From: Actinoplanes lutulentus
GTDB lineage: Bacteria; Actinomycetota; Actinomycetes; Mycobacteriales; Micromonosporaceae
Direction: 5' to 3'
DNA: 64,000 nt
Assembly (NCBI RefSeq): GCF_003259845.1
Contig: NZ_QLMJ01000015.1
Span: forward strand, 1-64,000
Shown in pieces: positions 9,450 to 18,550 of this stretch; within the stretch, counting starts at the first letter, position 1; each line of letters begins with the position of its first letter. A model generated the notes under the pieces. It was not told the origin of the DNA. It did no database searches and saw nothing but the letters and a program-made list of their open reading frames with translations. Both the position numbers and the translations under genes were made by a program.

Positions 9450-9569
9450 CGAGCCGTAGCTCCGACACCTCATCGGCCCGCGATAACGTGCCCGCACTAC
9501 GGCTGAGCCCGGCGAGCCGTAGCTCAGATAGGTCATGGGGCCCGGATGAGGTGTCTGAGCTACGGCTCG
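9450..9569. repeat. Palindromic repeats, GTAGCTCAG family (three arms)
   Basis: Three copies of a 24-base arm beginning CGAGCCGTAGCTC lie at 9450-9473, 9513-9536 and, inverted, 9546-9569. The last two face each other across a 9-base spacer and could form a long imperfect hairpin. The 9513 copy differs from the inverted arm at 113-136 by one base in 24. No protein is encoded here. Short direct repeats of AAGGAGAACGCAT (9391, 9410) lie just upstream. Confidence 0.65.
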
Positions 9570-9660
9570 CGGGGCCGCACGCCTTCACCAGCAGTGGACG
9601 GCACACGATCCGCACCACGCACACCACCGAGCAGTGGCGCCAGCCGATCCGGCCACGGCC

Positions 9661-9838
9661 GGCCAGCGCTCACGGTCGTGCGGGGCGGGTTACGCGACCG
9701 TAAGCGCGAGCCGGACACGGTCGGCTAGCGCTTACGGTCGTGCGGGGGCCGGTTACGCGACCGTAAGCGCGAGCCGGGCGGGGTCGGCTCGCGCTTGCGG
9801 TCGTGGACAGCGCTCAGGCACGACCGCGAGCGCCAGCT
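9661..9838. repeat. Three tandem ~62-bp units, each an inverted repeat
   Basis: Each unit has a left arm like GGCTAGCGCTTACGGTCG and a right arm like CGACCGTAAGCGCGAGCC. Unit 1 has arms at 9661-9678 and 9695-9712, unit 2 at 9723-9740 and 9758-9775, and unit 3 at 9786-9803 and 9821-9838. Related hairpins recur at 41229-41281, 41408-41460 and 46636-46688, so this is a dispersed palindromic family. It lies in a gap of about 735 bases without a gene (9377-10112). Confidence 0.7.
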
Positions 9839-9867
9839 GGTCGGCCGGGGCGGGCAGCCGGAGGGTG

Positions 9868-9981
9868 GCTGTCGCTCACGGCTGCCGGCTGTCGCGTGTG
9901 GCGGCCGTGGTGTGCAGCCGGTTTGGGTTGGCTGTCACTTACGGCCGCCACCAACGACAGCCGGCAGCCGTGAGTGACAGC
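9868..9981. repeat. Long inverted repeat, 27-base arms
   Basis: Arms at 9868-9894 and 9955-9981 are inverted copies differing at one of 27 positions, separated by 60 bases. They start GCTGTCGCTCACGG. About three direct repeats of 25-28 bases follow at 9982-10060 (TGGCCTTGAGGCTCGCGGCG type). Together with the units upstream they make a dense structured intergenic block; the function is unknown. Confidence 0.65.
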
Positions 9982-10112
9982 TGGCCTTGAGGCTCGCGGC
10001 GGCTGCTGGCCTTGAGGCTCGCGGCGGCGGCTGCTGGCTGTGAAGTTCGCGGCGGCGGCTGGTCTTGGAAACGCGGGTGACTGTGGATGGGCGGGGTGGC
10101 GAAGATAGGGGT

Positions 10113-10629
10113 GTGGACGAGGTTGAGGTTGTTGTCGCCCATCGGGAGCGTGCCACCCTGCGCGTCGGTGACGTGTTTCTGAAGATCGATGCTGATCAGG
10201 ACCGGGCCGACGTCGAAGTCGCCGCGATGGCTCTGACGCCGATCCGTACCCCGGAGATTCTGTGGCGCAGGCCGCCCGTGCTCGCGCTCTCCGTCATGCC
10301 CGGCACCGAGCGAGGCCGCCTCGGCGAGCCGTCGATCGCGTCGCCGGCCGCGTGGGCCGCCACCGGGGCCGCCGTGCGAACGCCGCACGAGGCGCCACTT
10401 CCGCCGTGGCCGGGCCGGAGTCTCGACGAGCTGGCGTCCAGCCTCGACAGTGAATGCGAGTGGCTGAGGAGCCCTGCTCGCCGGATACGGCACCCCGGTC
10501 GACCTCGACGTGATCCGCGCCTGGTGGTTGTTGCGGAGCCTTCTGGTGGTCCGCTGGCAGACCGAGCACGGCTTCGACCCGGCCAAGCCCGGCTGTGAAA
10601 TTGACGTGCTGACGTCGTCACGGGGTTAG
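10113..10629 (+). pseudogene. Aminoglycoside phosphotransferase-family pseudogene (internal deletion)
   Basis: The first part, from GTG 10113, reads as an APH/choline-kinase-like N-lobe (RERATLRVGDVFLKIDAD, then GRSLDELASSLDSECEWL). Near 10475 the family sequence jumps and changes frame. From about 10484 another frame gives a typical C-terminal end (AGYGTPVDLDVIRAWWLLRS, then EHGFDP) to TAG at 10627-10629. The catalytic HGDLxxxN and DW segments that should lie between are missing, so roughly 80 codons have been lost. This is a dead gene. Its end overlaps the convergent acetyltransferase by four bases. Confidence 0.8.
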
Positions 10630-11159
10630 CGGAGACCCACGCAGTCGTGGTCCCAGAACGTGTCCGCGTAGACGAAGGTGCCGGTCATCCACGGTTCGTA
10701 GGCGGACAGTCTGATCACCTGGAAACCCGCATCCGGAATCCTCAGCGACGGCTTGCGGAACCCCTGCTCCACGGCCGGCTCGAACCCCAGCCGCGAGTAA
10801 TAGCGAGGGTCGCCCTCCAGGAAGGCGAGCGGAACTCCGCGCTCGTCAAGCCGCCGCAGCCCTTCCCGGACCAGCGCCGACCCCACACCCCGCCGCTGCC
10901 AAGCCGGCGCGACGGCCAGTGGACTCAGCGTCCGCACCGCCACGATCCGCTCGGGAGCATCAACGCGAGCCCGGCTGAACAGAACATGCCCGACAACTTC
11001 CCCGGCCTCTTCGGCAACTATCGAGAGCGCACCCGGATCATCTCGCCGCAGCGCCTCCACCAGCCCGGCGACCACCTCACCGTGTCCCGCCCCGAACCCG
11101 TCCCGGTGCACCGAGCCCACCGCCCCGAAATCACCTGCCCGCTCATCCCGAAGCTCCAT
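10626..11159 (-). CDS. GNAT-family N-acetyltransferase
   Basis: This is a 177-aa acetyl-CoA-dependent acetyltransferase of the YhbS-like subgroup. The acetyl-CoA loop is visible as VAPAWQRRGVGSALVREGL at about residues 82-100, preceded by the beta-4 segment AVRTLSPLAV and followed by FLEGDPRYYSRLGFEPA. The substrate is unknown. It runs convergent to the phosphotransferase pseudogene. Confidence 0.87.
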   Translation of the reverse strand: MELRDERAGDFGAVGSVHRDGFGAGHGEVVAGLVEALRRDDPGALSIVAEEAGEVVGHVLFSRARVDAPERIVAVRTLSPLAVAPAWQRRGVGSALVREGLRRLDERGVPLAFLEGDPRYYSRLGFEPAVEQGFRKPSLRIPDAGFQVIRLSAYEPWMTGTFVYADTFWDHDCVGLR

Positions 11160-11198
11160 GCCCGCAAGCTACCGACCCCCGCCACCCACCCCAACCGA

Positions 11199-11303
11199 TT
11201 AACATCGGTGAACGTCGCTGGCCGGCCTAGAGCCCGCGCGGACCCCGTCGCAGCAGGCGCGTTGGTTGAGCACATCGAGGAAGTCCCTGACTGAAGTGAT
11301 CAC
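11199..11303 (-). CDS. Possible 34-aa small protein
   Basis: A GTG at 11303 is preceded by GAGGAG with a 9-base spacer and opens a 34-codon frame containing RDFLDVLNQRACCDG. The ribosome binding site is the main support. No family is recognised, and the short length makes chance likely. It would be divergent from the DUF1963 gene at 11343. It may equally be a remnant of a longer gene. Confidence 0.25.
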   Translation of the reverse strand: MITSVRDFLDVLNQRACCDGVRAGSRPASDVHRC

Positions 11304-11342
11304 GGGGGCGCGCTCCTCGCGGAGCGCCACTATGGTGCTCGC

Positions 11343-12170
11343 GTGAATTCCCGAAACGTGCAGATTCTCGATCAGATCCGTGCCGAGGCGCTGGAGCGGG
11401 GGATTCCGGCCTCCGATGTGGAGCGGTGGCTGGGTCTCGTCCGTCCGTGCGCGCTGCTGACCGAGGGCGGTGACGGGCCGGTCGTGGGTCGCTTCGGTGG
11501 TCCCGTGATGCTTCCGGCCGGTGTCGAGGATCCCGTCTATCCGTTACTGGCCACCATCGACTGCGCGGCGTTGCCGGCGGGCGTGACCGACCTTGCGCTG
11601 CCGCCCGACGGCCGGTTGCTGTTCTTCGGCTTTCCCGAGGAGAACGGCATGGGCGACGTCGTTCATGTGCCGGAGGGCGCGGCTGTCGAGGAGCGAGCGC
11701 GGTACCCCAGGACGTTCCCGCCCGACGAGGACAGTTACGGCCCGGTCTACCGGGAGCTGCCGGAGGGCGACCTCTACCTCACGGCTGACGTCTCGCTGCC
11801 CTTCATCGGGGAGATCGAGCTGCCCGGGCCGCCATGGGCCGAACCGCTGCCCGGGCATCCCCATTCCGAGGAAATGGCCGAGGTCTGGGCCGACCAGTGG
11901 GGCGGAGCGCCCCTGCTGATCGGTGGCTACGGGACGGACTACAACGGCGGCGATCCGGTGCGGATAGCCGCCCGGTGTGCGGTAAAGGAGGAGAAGGCGG
12001 GTCGCCGGCCCGGCCCGGTGTCGCCGCGGGCCGAGGACTGGGTTCTGCTGGCCGAGTGCAGCGTCGACCGGCCGGGCGCTGGCGCGACCATCTTCTGGGT
12101 GATCCAGCGCGACGACCTGAGCGCACGACGCTTCGACCGCGCGTATGTGCTGGTGGACTGGAACCCCTGA
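11343..12170 (+). CDS. DUF1963 (YwqG-like) domain protein
   Basis: This is a 275-aa cytoplasmic protein beginning at GTG 11343. It shows the family pattern: RFGGPVMLPAGVEDPVYPLL, a Leu-rich first strand set (LPPDGRLLFFGFPEENG), the central PGHPHSEEMAEVW region with GGYGTDYNG, and the closing WVLLAECSVD plus IFWVIQRDDL. DUF1963 proteins have a beta-rich fold of unknown biochemical function and often sit near toxin-immunity or secretion genes. Here a terminator hairpin separates it from the secretion locus. Confidence 0.8.
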   Translation: MNSRNVQILDQIRAEALERGIPASDVERWLGLVRPCALLTEGGDGPVVGRFGGPVMLPAGVEDPVYPLLATIDCAALPAGVTDLALPPDGRLLFFGFPEENGMGDVVHVPEGAAVEERARYPRTFPPDEDSYGPVYRELPEGDLYLTADVSLPFIGEIELPGPPWAEPLPGHPHSEEMAEVWADQWGGAPLLIGGYGTDYNGGDPVRIAARCAVKEEKAGRRPGPVSPRAEDWVLLAECSVDRPGAGATIFWVIQRDDLSARRFDRAYVLVDWNP

Positions 12171-12175
12171 GGAGA

Positions 12176-12207
12176 ACGGCGCGTGGCCGATACCGGCCAC
12201 GCGCCGT
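12176..12207. terminator. Bidirectional hairpin between convergent genes
   Basis: ACGGCGCGTGGCC (12176-12188) and GGCCACGCGCCGT (12195-12207) form a perfect 13-bp stem, extendable by one more pair over a short loop. It lies 6 bases from each convergent stop codon. It lacks a T run, as is usual for actinobacterial hairpin terminators. Confidence 0.7.
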
Positions 12208-12213
12208 GCCGTC

Positions 12214-13608
12214 TCAGACGCGGACGCTGGCCAGTTTCGGCAGCAGGCCGGTCTCGACGCTGCCGGACGCGTCGATGGAGAAGCGCCAGCGGGCCTCGTC
12301 GGCCTGGATCACCACGACCGACCACAGCTGGCGGGGCTCGTCGACGAGGCCGTTGACGTATTCGAGGTCGCGGCCGCGCGGGGCGGTGGCGAGCAGGATA
12401 ACGCCGCCGGTCGAGGCCTCGGCGATCCGGGCCGCGTCGGCGACGGTCGTCGCGTCCATGCCGGTGAACCGCTCGGCCGGGTCGTGGTCGAAGCCGACCC
12501 GGACGACCTCGATGTTCGACGCCCACGGGCTGCGGGTGAGGCGGACCGACCAGGCGCGGGCCAGTTCGTACGCACGGTCCCGGTCACCCTCCAGGCTGAT
12601 CACACCGCCGGACTGGGCCAGGTTGAGCAGCACCTGTCCGGAATCGGTCAGACCGAGCGGCACCAGGCGCGGGAACGGCTCCGGGATGGTGGCGTCGACG
12701 GTGGCCTGCTGGACGTAGGCGACAGTGGTCCACCAGGTGCGGCCCTCCTCGCCGACGGTCCAGCCGACCGGGGCGCGCTCGTCCGGCGTGGACAGCCGCA
12801 CGGTGATCGTCTCCGGGCCGAGGACCAGGGCGATCGTCTCCGGTACGGCGAGGGACTGCTGCTTGCAGGCGGCCGCGAGCACCCGGGTGGCGCGGTCGAC
12901 GGTCCAGGCGTCCGAGTCGCCCATCACGGCGTTCACCGCGACCGGCGCGGTTTTGCGGCGCCACAGGGGAGCGCGCTTCTTCGGTGTGTTCTTCGCCGCA
13001 CTCTTCGCGGGTTCGGCCTTCGTGGTTCCCCGGTCCCGGCTGCGCAGGGCGAACCAGCCGCCACCGGCCAGGAGCAGCAGCACCACCACGCTGATCACCG
13101 GGATCAGCCACGAGTTCGAGGACTTGCCGGCCGGCTCAGCCGCCGGGGCGGCGGCCTCGGTCGAAGCGGCGGCAGCCGGCTCGGTGGCGGCGGGAGCCTC
13201 GGCCGACGAGCCGGCGGCCGGCGGGGTGAAGTCGGGCAGCACGCCGACCTGCACGCCGTCGCCCGCGGCGTCCTCGGGCAGGCGCAGCACCCAGTCCGGT
13301 TCGAGCACCTCGGGATCGGTCAGCTGCTGGCCACCGGGCTCCCAGCGACCCTTGTTGAGCTCGAAGATCTCCATCGCACGGTCGCCCGTACCGAGGAAGC
13401 GCTGGGCGATCTCGTAGAGATATTCCGGCGCCCCCTGGTAACTGTCGGTGACGATGTAATACGCCACCGTCTGCCCCTGGTCGGCCGGTGCCGGCAGGGG
13501 ATCCGCGGTGGCGGGCCCGGTGAAAAGGACGGCCGCGACGGCGGCCGCGGTGACCCCGGCCATCAAAAACCGCAGCGCGGCACGGGCCGGTCGGCCGAGC
13601 CATGTCAT
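12214..13608 (-). CDS. Secreted/membrane LysM-like protein of the type VII locus
   Basis: This is a 464-aa protein with a signal peptide (residues 1-36). A LysM-like domain follows at about 48-112 (YLYEIAQRFLGTGDRAMEIF, then the closing PEVLEPDWVLRLPED). A Pro/Ala/Ser-rich linker leads to a membrane helix at about 178-198 (WLIPVISVVVLLLLAGGGWF) and a globular domain of about 240 residues that I do not recognise. The topology suggests a peptidoglycan-touching anchor with a cytoplasmic domain. It is divergent from the WXG100 gene at 13832 with a 223-base shared promoter region, so it is probably a structural partner of the secretion system. Confidence 0.75.
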   Translation of the reverse strand: MTWLGRPARAALRFLMAGVTAAAVAAVLFTGPATADPLPAPADQGQTVAYYIVTDSYQGAPEYLYEIAQRFLGTGDRAMEIFELNKGRWEPGGQQLTDPEVLEPDWVLRLPEDAAGDGVQVGVLPDFTPPAAGSSAEAPAATEPAAAASTEAAAPAAEPAGKSSNSWLIPVISVVVLLLLAGGGWFALRSRDRGTTKAEPAKSAAKNTPKKRAPLWRRKTAPVAVNAVMGDSDAWTVDRATRVLAAACKQQSLAVPETIALVLGPETITVRLSTPDERAPVGWTVGEEGRTWWTTVAYVQQATVDATIPEPFPRLVPLGLTDSGQVLLNLAQSGGVISLEGDRDRAYELARAWSVRLTRSPWASNIEVVRVGFDHDPAERFTGMDATTVADAARIAEASTGGVILLATAPRGRDLEYVNGLVDEPRQLWSVVVIQADEARWRFSIDASGSVETGLLPKLASVRV

Positions 13609-13831
13609 CGTGTGCTCCTCGAAACCTCAGCGGGTCGGTTATCGATCCGGGCCACTGGCGAAGAACGACAGTGGCCCATGATCGCCGCATCTTAAGGCGT
13701 CGCCGGGGGAGAGGGGATCGGGAGTGTTTCATCCAACATAGACAAGATCGACCGATCGCCCTATTTTGATCGCGTTGCTGATCGTCGGGCTGGTGCGTGC
13801 CATCGCCCGGCACCACCCGAAGGGACGACCG

Positions 13832-14128
13832 ATGGCGAACTTGAACATCACGTACACCGAGATGTCGGACAGCGCGACCCGCATGCGCAACAACAAGAAC
13901 GACATCGACGCGCGGCTGACCGAGTGCAAGTCCATCGTCGACAACCTGACCGCGTCGGGCTTCGTGACCGACCAGGCATCGGGCAAGTTCGATGAGGTGC
14001 ACACCGAGTTCGTGACGTCCGCGAACCAGGTCATGGAGACCCTGGAGCAGCTCTCGTCGTGGCTGGACAAGGCCGTCGACGCGATGCGCGACATGGACAC
14101 CCAGCTCGCGAACTCGCTCAACAAGTAA
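13832..14128 (+). CDS. WXG100-family protein (Esx-like), first copy
   Basis: This is a 98-aa, cysteine-free, almost entirely helical protein with a central turn, the size and fold pattern of EsxA/EsxB proteins exported by type VII secretion. The WXG turn appears degenerate (TASGFVTDQAS near residues 42-52, Ser-Gly-Phe instead of Trp-x-Gly). I see no clear C-terminal YxxxD/E signal. A hairpin follows the stop, before the ATPase gene, which may let this gene be expressed above the rest of the operon. Confidence 0.82.
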   Translation: MANLNITYTEMSDSATRMRNNKNDIDARLTECKSIVDNLTASGFVTDQASGKFDEVHTEFVTSANQVMETLEQLSSWLDKAVDAMRDMDTQLANSLNK

Positions 14129-14144
14129 CTGACGGTAATCGAGA

Positions 14145-14170
14145 CGCCGCGCTGTCACGACAGCGCGGCG
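14145..14170 (+). terminator. Hairpin between esx gene and secretion ATPase gene (attenuator-like)
   Basis: CGCCGCGCTG (14145-14154) and CAGCGCGGCG (14161-14170) form a perfect 10-bp stem with a 6-nt loop, followed shortly by TCTTT. It lies 17 bases after the esx stop and 22 bases before the GTG of the ATPase. A partial terminator here would keep the small substrate in excess over the large ATPase. Confidence 0.6.
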
Positions 14171-14191
14171 ACAGTCTTTGAAGGGAAGAAC

Positions 14192-17100
14192 GTGCGGGCG
14201 CTGATCACCCTGGTGCATCCGTCGGCGTGGTCAGTGGACGTCCTGGTGGACGCCGAGCCCGTCACACCTGTCCGGGACGTCGTGAAAGTGATGCTGGAGG
14301 GCCTCGACGCGGCGTACCCATCGCTGTGGCCTGAAATGATCTTTCTCGACGGCCGGCAGCTCGACCTGGACGCGCCGCTCGGCGGCAGCGGGATCCACGA
14401 CGGGTCGATGCTTCATCTGCACCAGCCGGGACCGCCGCCGCCGGCGATCGGCGGTCTGGTGACGTTGCGGGCCGTGGCCGGCACCGGTGCGGGCCGGATC
14501 TGGAGCCTCGGCGCGGGCGAGCACCGGCTCGGTTCCGCGCCGGGCTCCACCGTGGGTCTCGGCCCCGGCCACCCACCCTTGGTCGCGACCGTCGCGGTCG
14601 CTGTCGATGCGACGGTACGCCTTCGCGGCGCCGCCGAGGGTGTGCTGCTCGACGGTGAACCGCTGCCCGGCGGCGAGGGCCTCTGGCGCGAAACCGCCCA
14701 GCTCACGGTGGGGGAGACCCTCTTCGAGGCGCATCCGGTGCTCCGGCCGGACGCGATGGTCGAGCCGTCCCCGGACAGCGAATACCTGGACTACAACCGG
14801 CCGCCGCGGCTGCTACCGCCCCAGCGTCCCGGCAAGTACCGGTTGCCGTCCGAACCGAAGTCCCCCGAGGGCAACGCGATGCCGTGGCTCGCCGCGACCC
14901 TGCCCGCCGGGTTCGGTGTCGTGATGGCCGTGGTGATGCGCAACCCGCTGTACCTGATGATGGCGGCGATGTCGCCGGTCATGGTGGTGGCGAACTGGTT
15001 CACCGGCCGCAAGCAGGGCAAACGCAGCCACCGCAGCAAAGTGAACGAATACAAGGCGCAGCGCGACAAGGTCGAGGCGGAGATCGACGCCGCCCTCGAA
15101 CTGGAACGCCGCGACCGGCGGGCCGCCAGCCCCGACCCGGCCGAACTGCTGGTCATCGCGATGGGTCCGCGGGCCCGGCTCTGGGAACGCCGCCGCACCG
15201 ACCCCGACCACCTGGTGGTCCGGGTCGGCACCGCCGACCTGCGCAGCGACATCGCGATCGAGCTGGAGGGCGAATCCGCCGGGCGCCGCGACTCCCGGCA
15301 GGTCACCGACGTGCCGGTCGCCTTCTCCATCACCCAGGCCGGTGTGGTCGGCGTCGCCGGCCGCGGTGACTGGCCGCGCCGCCTCGCCCGCTGGATGACC
15401 GGGCAGCTGGCCGTCCTGCAGAGCCCCCGCGACCTGCAGCTCTACGTTCTCACCGACCCGACCGGCGGACCGCTCTGGGACTGGGCGGCCTGGCTGCCGC
15501 ACACCCGCCCGCTGCTCGGACAGACCACGCTGACCCTGCTCGGCACCGACGCGGAGACGATCGCGCGCCGGGTCGCCGAGCTGATCGAGCTGATCGAGGC
15601 CCGCCGCCAGGCCCGCCTCGACGCCGGCGCCAACGCGGTGATCACCGACCCGGACATCGTCGTGGTCTTCGACGGCGCCCGCCGGCTGCGCGCGCTGCCC
15701 GGCGTGGTGAACATCCTGCTCGCCGGGCCCGCCGTCGGCGTCTACAGCATCTGCGTGGACAACGACCAGCGCACCCTGCCCGAGGAGTGCACCACCGTCG
15801 TCGCCGGTGGCGACGGCCTGCCGACGACGCTGCACCAGCAGCGCGCCGCCCGGATCGAGGACCTGCGCGTCGACGACGTCGTCGACGAGTGGTTCGCCAC
15901 CACCGGCCGGCGGCTCGCGCCGATCCGCGACGTCAGCGACAACCAGAACGAGTCCGCGCTGCCCGCCTCCGCCCGTCTGCTGGAGGTCCTCCAGCTCGAG
16001 GATCCGTCCCCGGCCGCGCTGACCGCGCGCTGGTCGGCGTCCGGCCGCGGCACCCGGGCCGTGATCGGGTACACCCTGGACGGCCCGTTCGCGCTCGACC
16101 TGGTCCACCACGGCCCGCACGGCCTGGTCGCCGGCACCACCGGCTCCGGCAAGTCCGAGTTCCTGCAGACCCTGGTCGCCTCCCTGGCGGTGGCGAACCG
16201 GCCGGACGCGATGAACTTCGTGCTCGTCGACTACAAGGGCGGCGCCGCGTTCAAGGACTGCGTCGACCTGCCGCACACCGTCGGCATGGTCACCGACCTC
16301 GACACCCACCTGGTCGAACGCGCGCTCACCTCGCTCGGCGCCGAACTGACCCACCGCGAGCACCAGCTCGCCGCGGCCGGCGCCAAGGACATCGAGGACT
16401 ACCTCGACTACGCCGAGCGGCGCGGCGGCCTCGCCCCGATCCCACGGCTGCTCATCGTCATCGACGAGTTCGCGTCGATGGCCCGGGAGCTGCCCGACTT
16501 CGTCACCGGCCTGGTCAACATCGCCCAGCGCGGCCGCTCGCTCGGCATCCACCTGATCCTGGCCACCCAGCGGCCGTCCGGCGTGGTCTCGGCGGAGATC
16601 CGCGCCAACACCAACCTGCGGATCGCGCTGCGGGTCACCGACGCCGGCGAGAGCAGCGACGTCATCGACGCGCGCGAGGCGGCGACCATCGCCGCCTCAA
16701 CCCCAGGACGTGGGTACGCGCGACTCGGGCACAGCTCCCTGCTGCCGTTCCAGGCCGGACGCGTCGGCGGCCGCCGCCCCGGACGCAAGAGCGAGGCCAC
16801 CGTGGCGGCGCCGTTTCTGTACGCGGTCGACTGGCAGCACCTGGGCCGGCCCGTGCCGCAGCGCCCGCGCGGGGTCACCGAGACCGAGGAGGCCACCGAC
16901 CTGTCGGTGCTGGTCTCGGCGATCCGGCTGGCCAACGACCTGATGGGCCTGCCGCAGCAGCGCCGCCCGTGGCTGCCGGCGCTGCCGACCAACCACGTGG
17001 TGGAGCTGGCCGAGCCGTCGACCGGCGAGCCGGTCTTCGCCTGGGCGGTCCAGGACCTGCCGCGCAGCCAGCAGCAGAAGCCGGTGACGATCGACCTCGC

Positions 17101-18550
17101 CACGTTCGGACACCTGCACATCGCCGGTGCTCCTCGGTCGGGACGGTCGCAGGCCCTGCGTACGATCGCCGCGGCCGGAGCCAGCGCAGCTGGGGTGACC
17201 GATCTCCATCTTTATGGTCTTGACTGTGGCAACGGCGCGCTGCTGCCGATGACCAAGCTGCCGCACTGCGGCGCTGTCGTGCAGCGATCGGACACCGAGC
17301 GGGCCGTGCGGCTGCTGAACCGGCTGCAGCAGGAGGTGCAGCGCCGGCAGCGGCTGCTCGGCGAGGGCGGGTTCGCGGACCTGACCGAACAGCGTGCTGC
17401 CAGCGCCCCTGAGGACCGGCTGCCGCACGTGATGCTGCTGCTCGACCGGTGGGAAGGGTTCATGGGAACCCTCAGCGAGCACGACGGCGGTGCGCTGACC
17501 GACCTCGTCTACACACTGCTGCGCGAGGGTGCCAGCGCGGGCGTTCACCTGATCATCACGGGTGACCATTCGCTGCTCAGCGGCCGGATCAGCTCGCTCA
17601 CCGAGGAGAAGGTCGTGCTGCGGCTCTCGGACCGCACCGACGCCAGCATGGCCGGGCTGAACCCCCGCAAGATCCCGGAGAACCTGCCGCCGGGACGCGG
17701 ATATCGGGCGGTCAGCTCGGTCGAGATGCAGGTGTCGCTGATCGCCGCGGACCCGTCCGGTCCGGCGCAGGTCGCCGCGATGCACGCCCTCGCGGCCCAG
17801 CTCGCCGAGCGGGAGGCTGCAGTGCCGCGTGACCAGCGCCCCAACCGGATCGCCGTGATGCCCACCCAGCTCACCTTCGACCAGGTGTGGGCGGGCGTCG
17901 GCAGCCCGGCGCCGGGCTGGGCGCTGATCGGCGTCGGCGGCGACGAGCTCGAACCGATCGGCATGGACCTGGTCAACGACCTGCCGACGTTCCTGATCGC
18001 CGGTCCGTCGCGGTCCGGCCGCAGCACCGCGCTGGGCGTGATGGCCGAGTCGCTGCTGCGCGGCGGCGCCGAGTTGGTGATCGGCGCCCCGCTGCGCTCG
18101 CCGCTGCGCGACCTCGCCGGCCGGCCCGGTGTCCGCGGGGTGATCACCGACGAGAACCCGCGGGACCCGGACTTCGCCGACCTGCTGGAGCCCGGTGACG
18201 GCCCGGTCGTCCTGATGATCGACGACGCCGAGAGCTGGCGCGACATGCTGGCCCGCGACTACGTGCGCCAGCTGATCCGCACGGCGTCCGGCAGCAACCG
18301 GGCCGTCGTGATCGCCGGTGAGATCTCCTCGGTCGCGATGGGCTTCTCCGGCTGGCAGGTCGAGGTGAAGAAGAACCGGCGCGGCATCCTGCTCTCCCCG
18401 CCGACGCTGAGCGCCGGCGACCTGGTCGGCGTCCGGCTCTCCCGGGCCCACCTGGCCGAACGGGTCGTGCCGGGTTCGGCCCGCGCCCACCTCGGCGACG
18501 GCTCGCTGCAGTCCCTCCAGATTCCGCTGCTCGCCACCGGGGAGAAATGA
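14192..18550 (+). CDS. eccC: Type VII secretion FtsK/SpoIIIE ATPase (EccC/EssC type)
   Basis: This is a 1452-aa motor protein. Residues 1-80 resemble a ubiquitin/YukD-like fold, and about 85-190 look FHA-like. Two membrane helices follow at about 232-272 (AATLPAGFGVVMAVVMRNPL onward). Three ATPase modules come next: the first has a canonical P-loop GTTGSGKS at 648-655 and a Walker B ending RLLIVIDEFAS near 755; the second and third have GAPRSGRS at 979 and GPSRSGRS at 1271, with Arg in place of the catalytic Lys. The single-chain layout with an FHA-like N-terminus is closer to firmicute EssC than to split mycobacterial EccCa/EccCb. The domain calls at the N-terminus are inferred by eye. Confidence 0.9.
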   Translation: MRALITLVHPSAWSVDVLVDAEPVTPVRDVVKVMLEGLDAAYPSLWPEMIFLDGRQLDLDAPLGGSGIHDGSMLHLHQPGPPPPAIGGLVTLRAVAGTGAGRIWSLGAGEHRLGSAPGSTVGLGPGHPPLVATVAVAVDATVRLRGAAEGVLLDGEPLPGGEGLWRETAQLTVGETLFEAHPVLRPDAMVEPSPDSEYLDYNRPPRLLPPQRPGKYRLPSEPKSPEGNAMPWLAATLPAGFGVVMAVVMRNPLYLMMAAMSPVMVVANWFTGRKQGKRSHRSKVNEYKAQRDKVEAEIDAALELERRDRRAASPDPAELLVIAMGPRARLWERRRTDPDHLVVRVGTADLRSDIAIELEGESAGRRDSRQVTDVPVAFSITQAGVVGVAGRGDWPRRLARWMTGQLAVLQSPRDLQLYVLTDPTGGPLWDWAAWLPHTRPLLGQTTLTLLGTDAETIARRVAELIELIEARRQARLDAGANAVITDPDIVVVFDGARRLRALPGVVNILLAGPAVGVYSICVDNDQRTLPEECTTVVAGGDGLPTTLHQQRAARIEDLRVDDVVDEWFATTGRRLAPIRDVSDNQNESALPASARLLEVLQLEDPSPAALTARWSASGRGTRAVIGYTLDGPFALDLVHHGPHGLVAGTTGSGKSEFLQTLVASLAVANRPDAMNFVLVDYKGGAAFKDCVDLPHTVGMVTDLDTHLVERALTSLGAELTHREHQLAAAGAKDIEDYLDYAERRGGLAPIPRLLIVIDEFASMARELPDFVTGLVNIAQRGRSLGIHLILATQRPSGVVSAEIRANTNLRIALRVTDAGESSDVIDAREAATIAASTPGRGYARLGHSSLLPFQAGRVGGRRPGRKSEATVAAPFLYAVDWQHLGRPVPQRPRGVTETEEATDLSVLVSAIRLANDLMGLPQQRRPWLPALPTNHVVELAEPSTGEPVFAWAVQDLPRSQQQKPVTIDLATFGHLHIAGAPRSGRSQALRTIAAAGASAAGVTDLHLYGLDCGNGALLPMTKLPHCGAVVQRSDTERAVRLLNRLQQEVQRRQRLLGEGGFADLTEQRAASAPEDRLPHVMLLLDRWEGFMGTLSEHDGGALTDLVYTLLREGASAGVHLIITGDHSLLSGRISSLTEEKVVLRLSDRTDASMAGLNPRKIPENLPPGRGYRAVSSVEMQVSLIAADPSGPAQVAAMHALAAQLAEREAAVPRDQRPNRIAVMPTQLTFDQVWAGVGSPAPGWALIGVGGDELEPIGMDLVNDLPTFLIAGPSRSGRSTALGVMAESLLRGGAELVIGAPLRSPLRDLAGRPGVRGVITDENPRDPDFADLLEPGDGPVVLMIDDAESWRDMLARDYVRQLIRTASGSNRAVVIAGEISSVAMGFSGWQVEVKKNRRGILLSPPTLSAGDLVGVRLSRAHLAERVVPGSARAHLGDGSLQSLQIPLLATGEK

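Noticed and set aside
14813-18490. Long minus-strand frames (579 and 597 codons) opposite the secretion ATPase
   Set aside because: Arg/Gln/His/Asp-rich composition without any motif; they mirror the codon periodicity of the ATPase gene.
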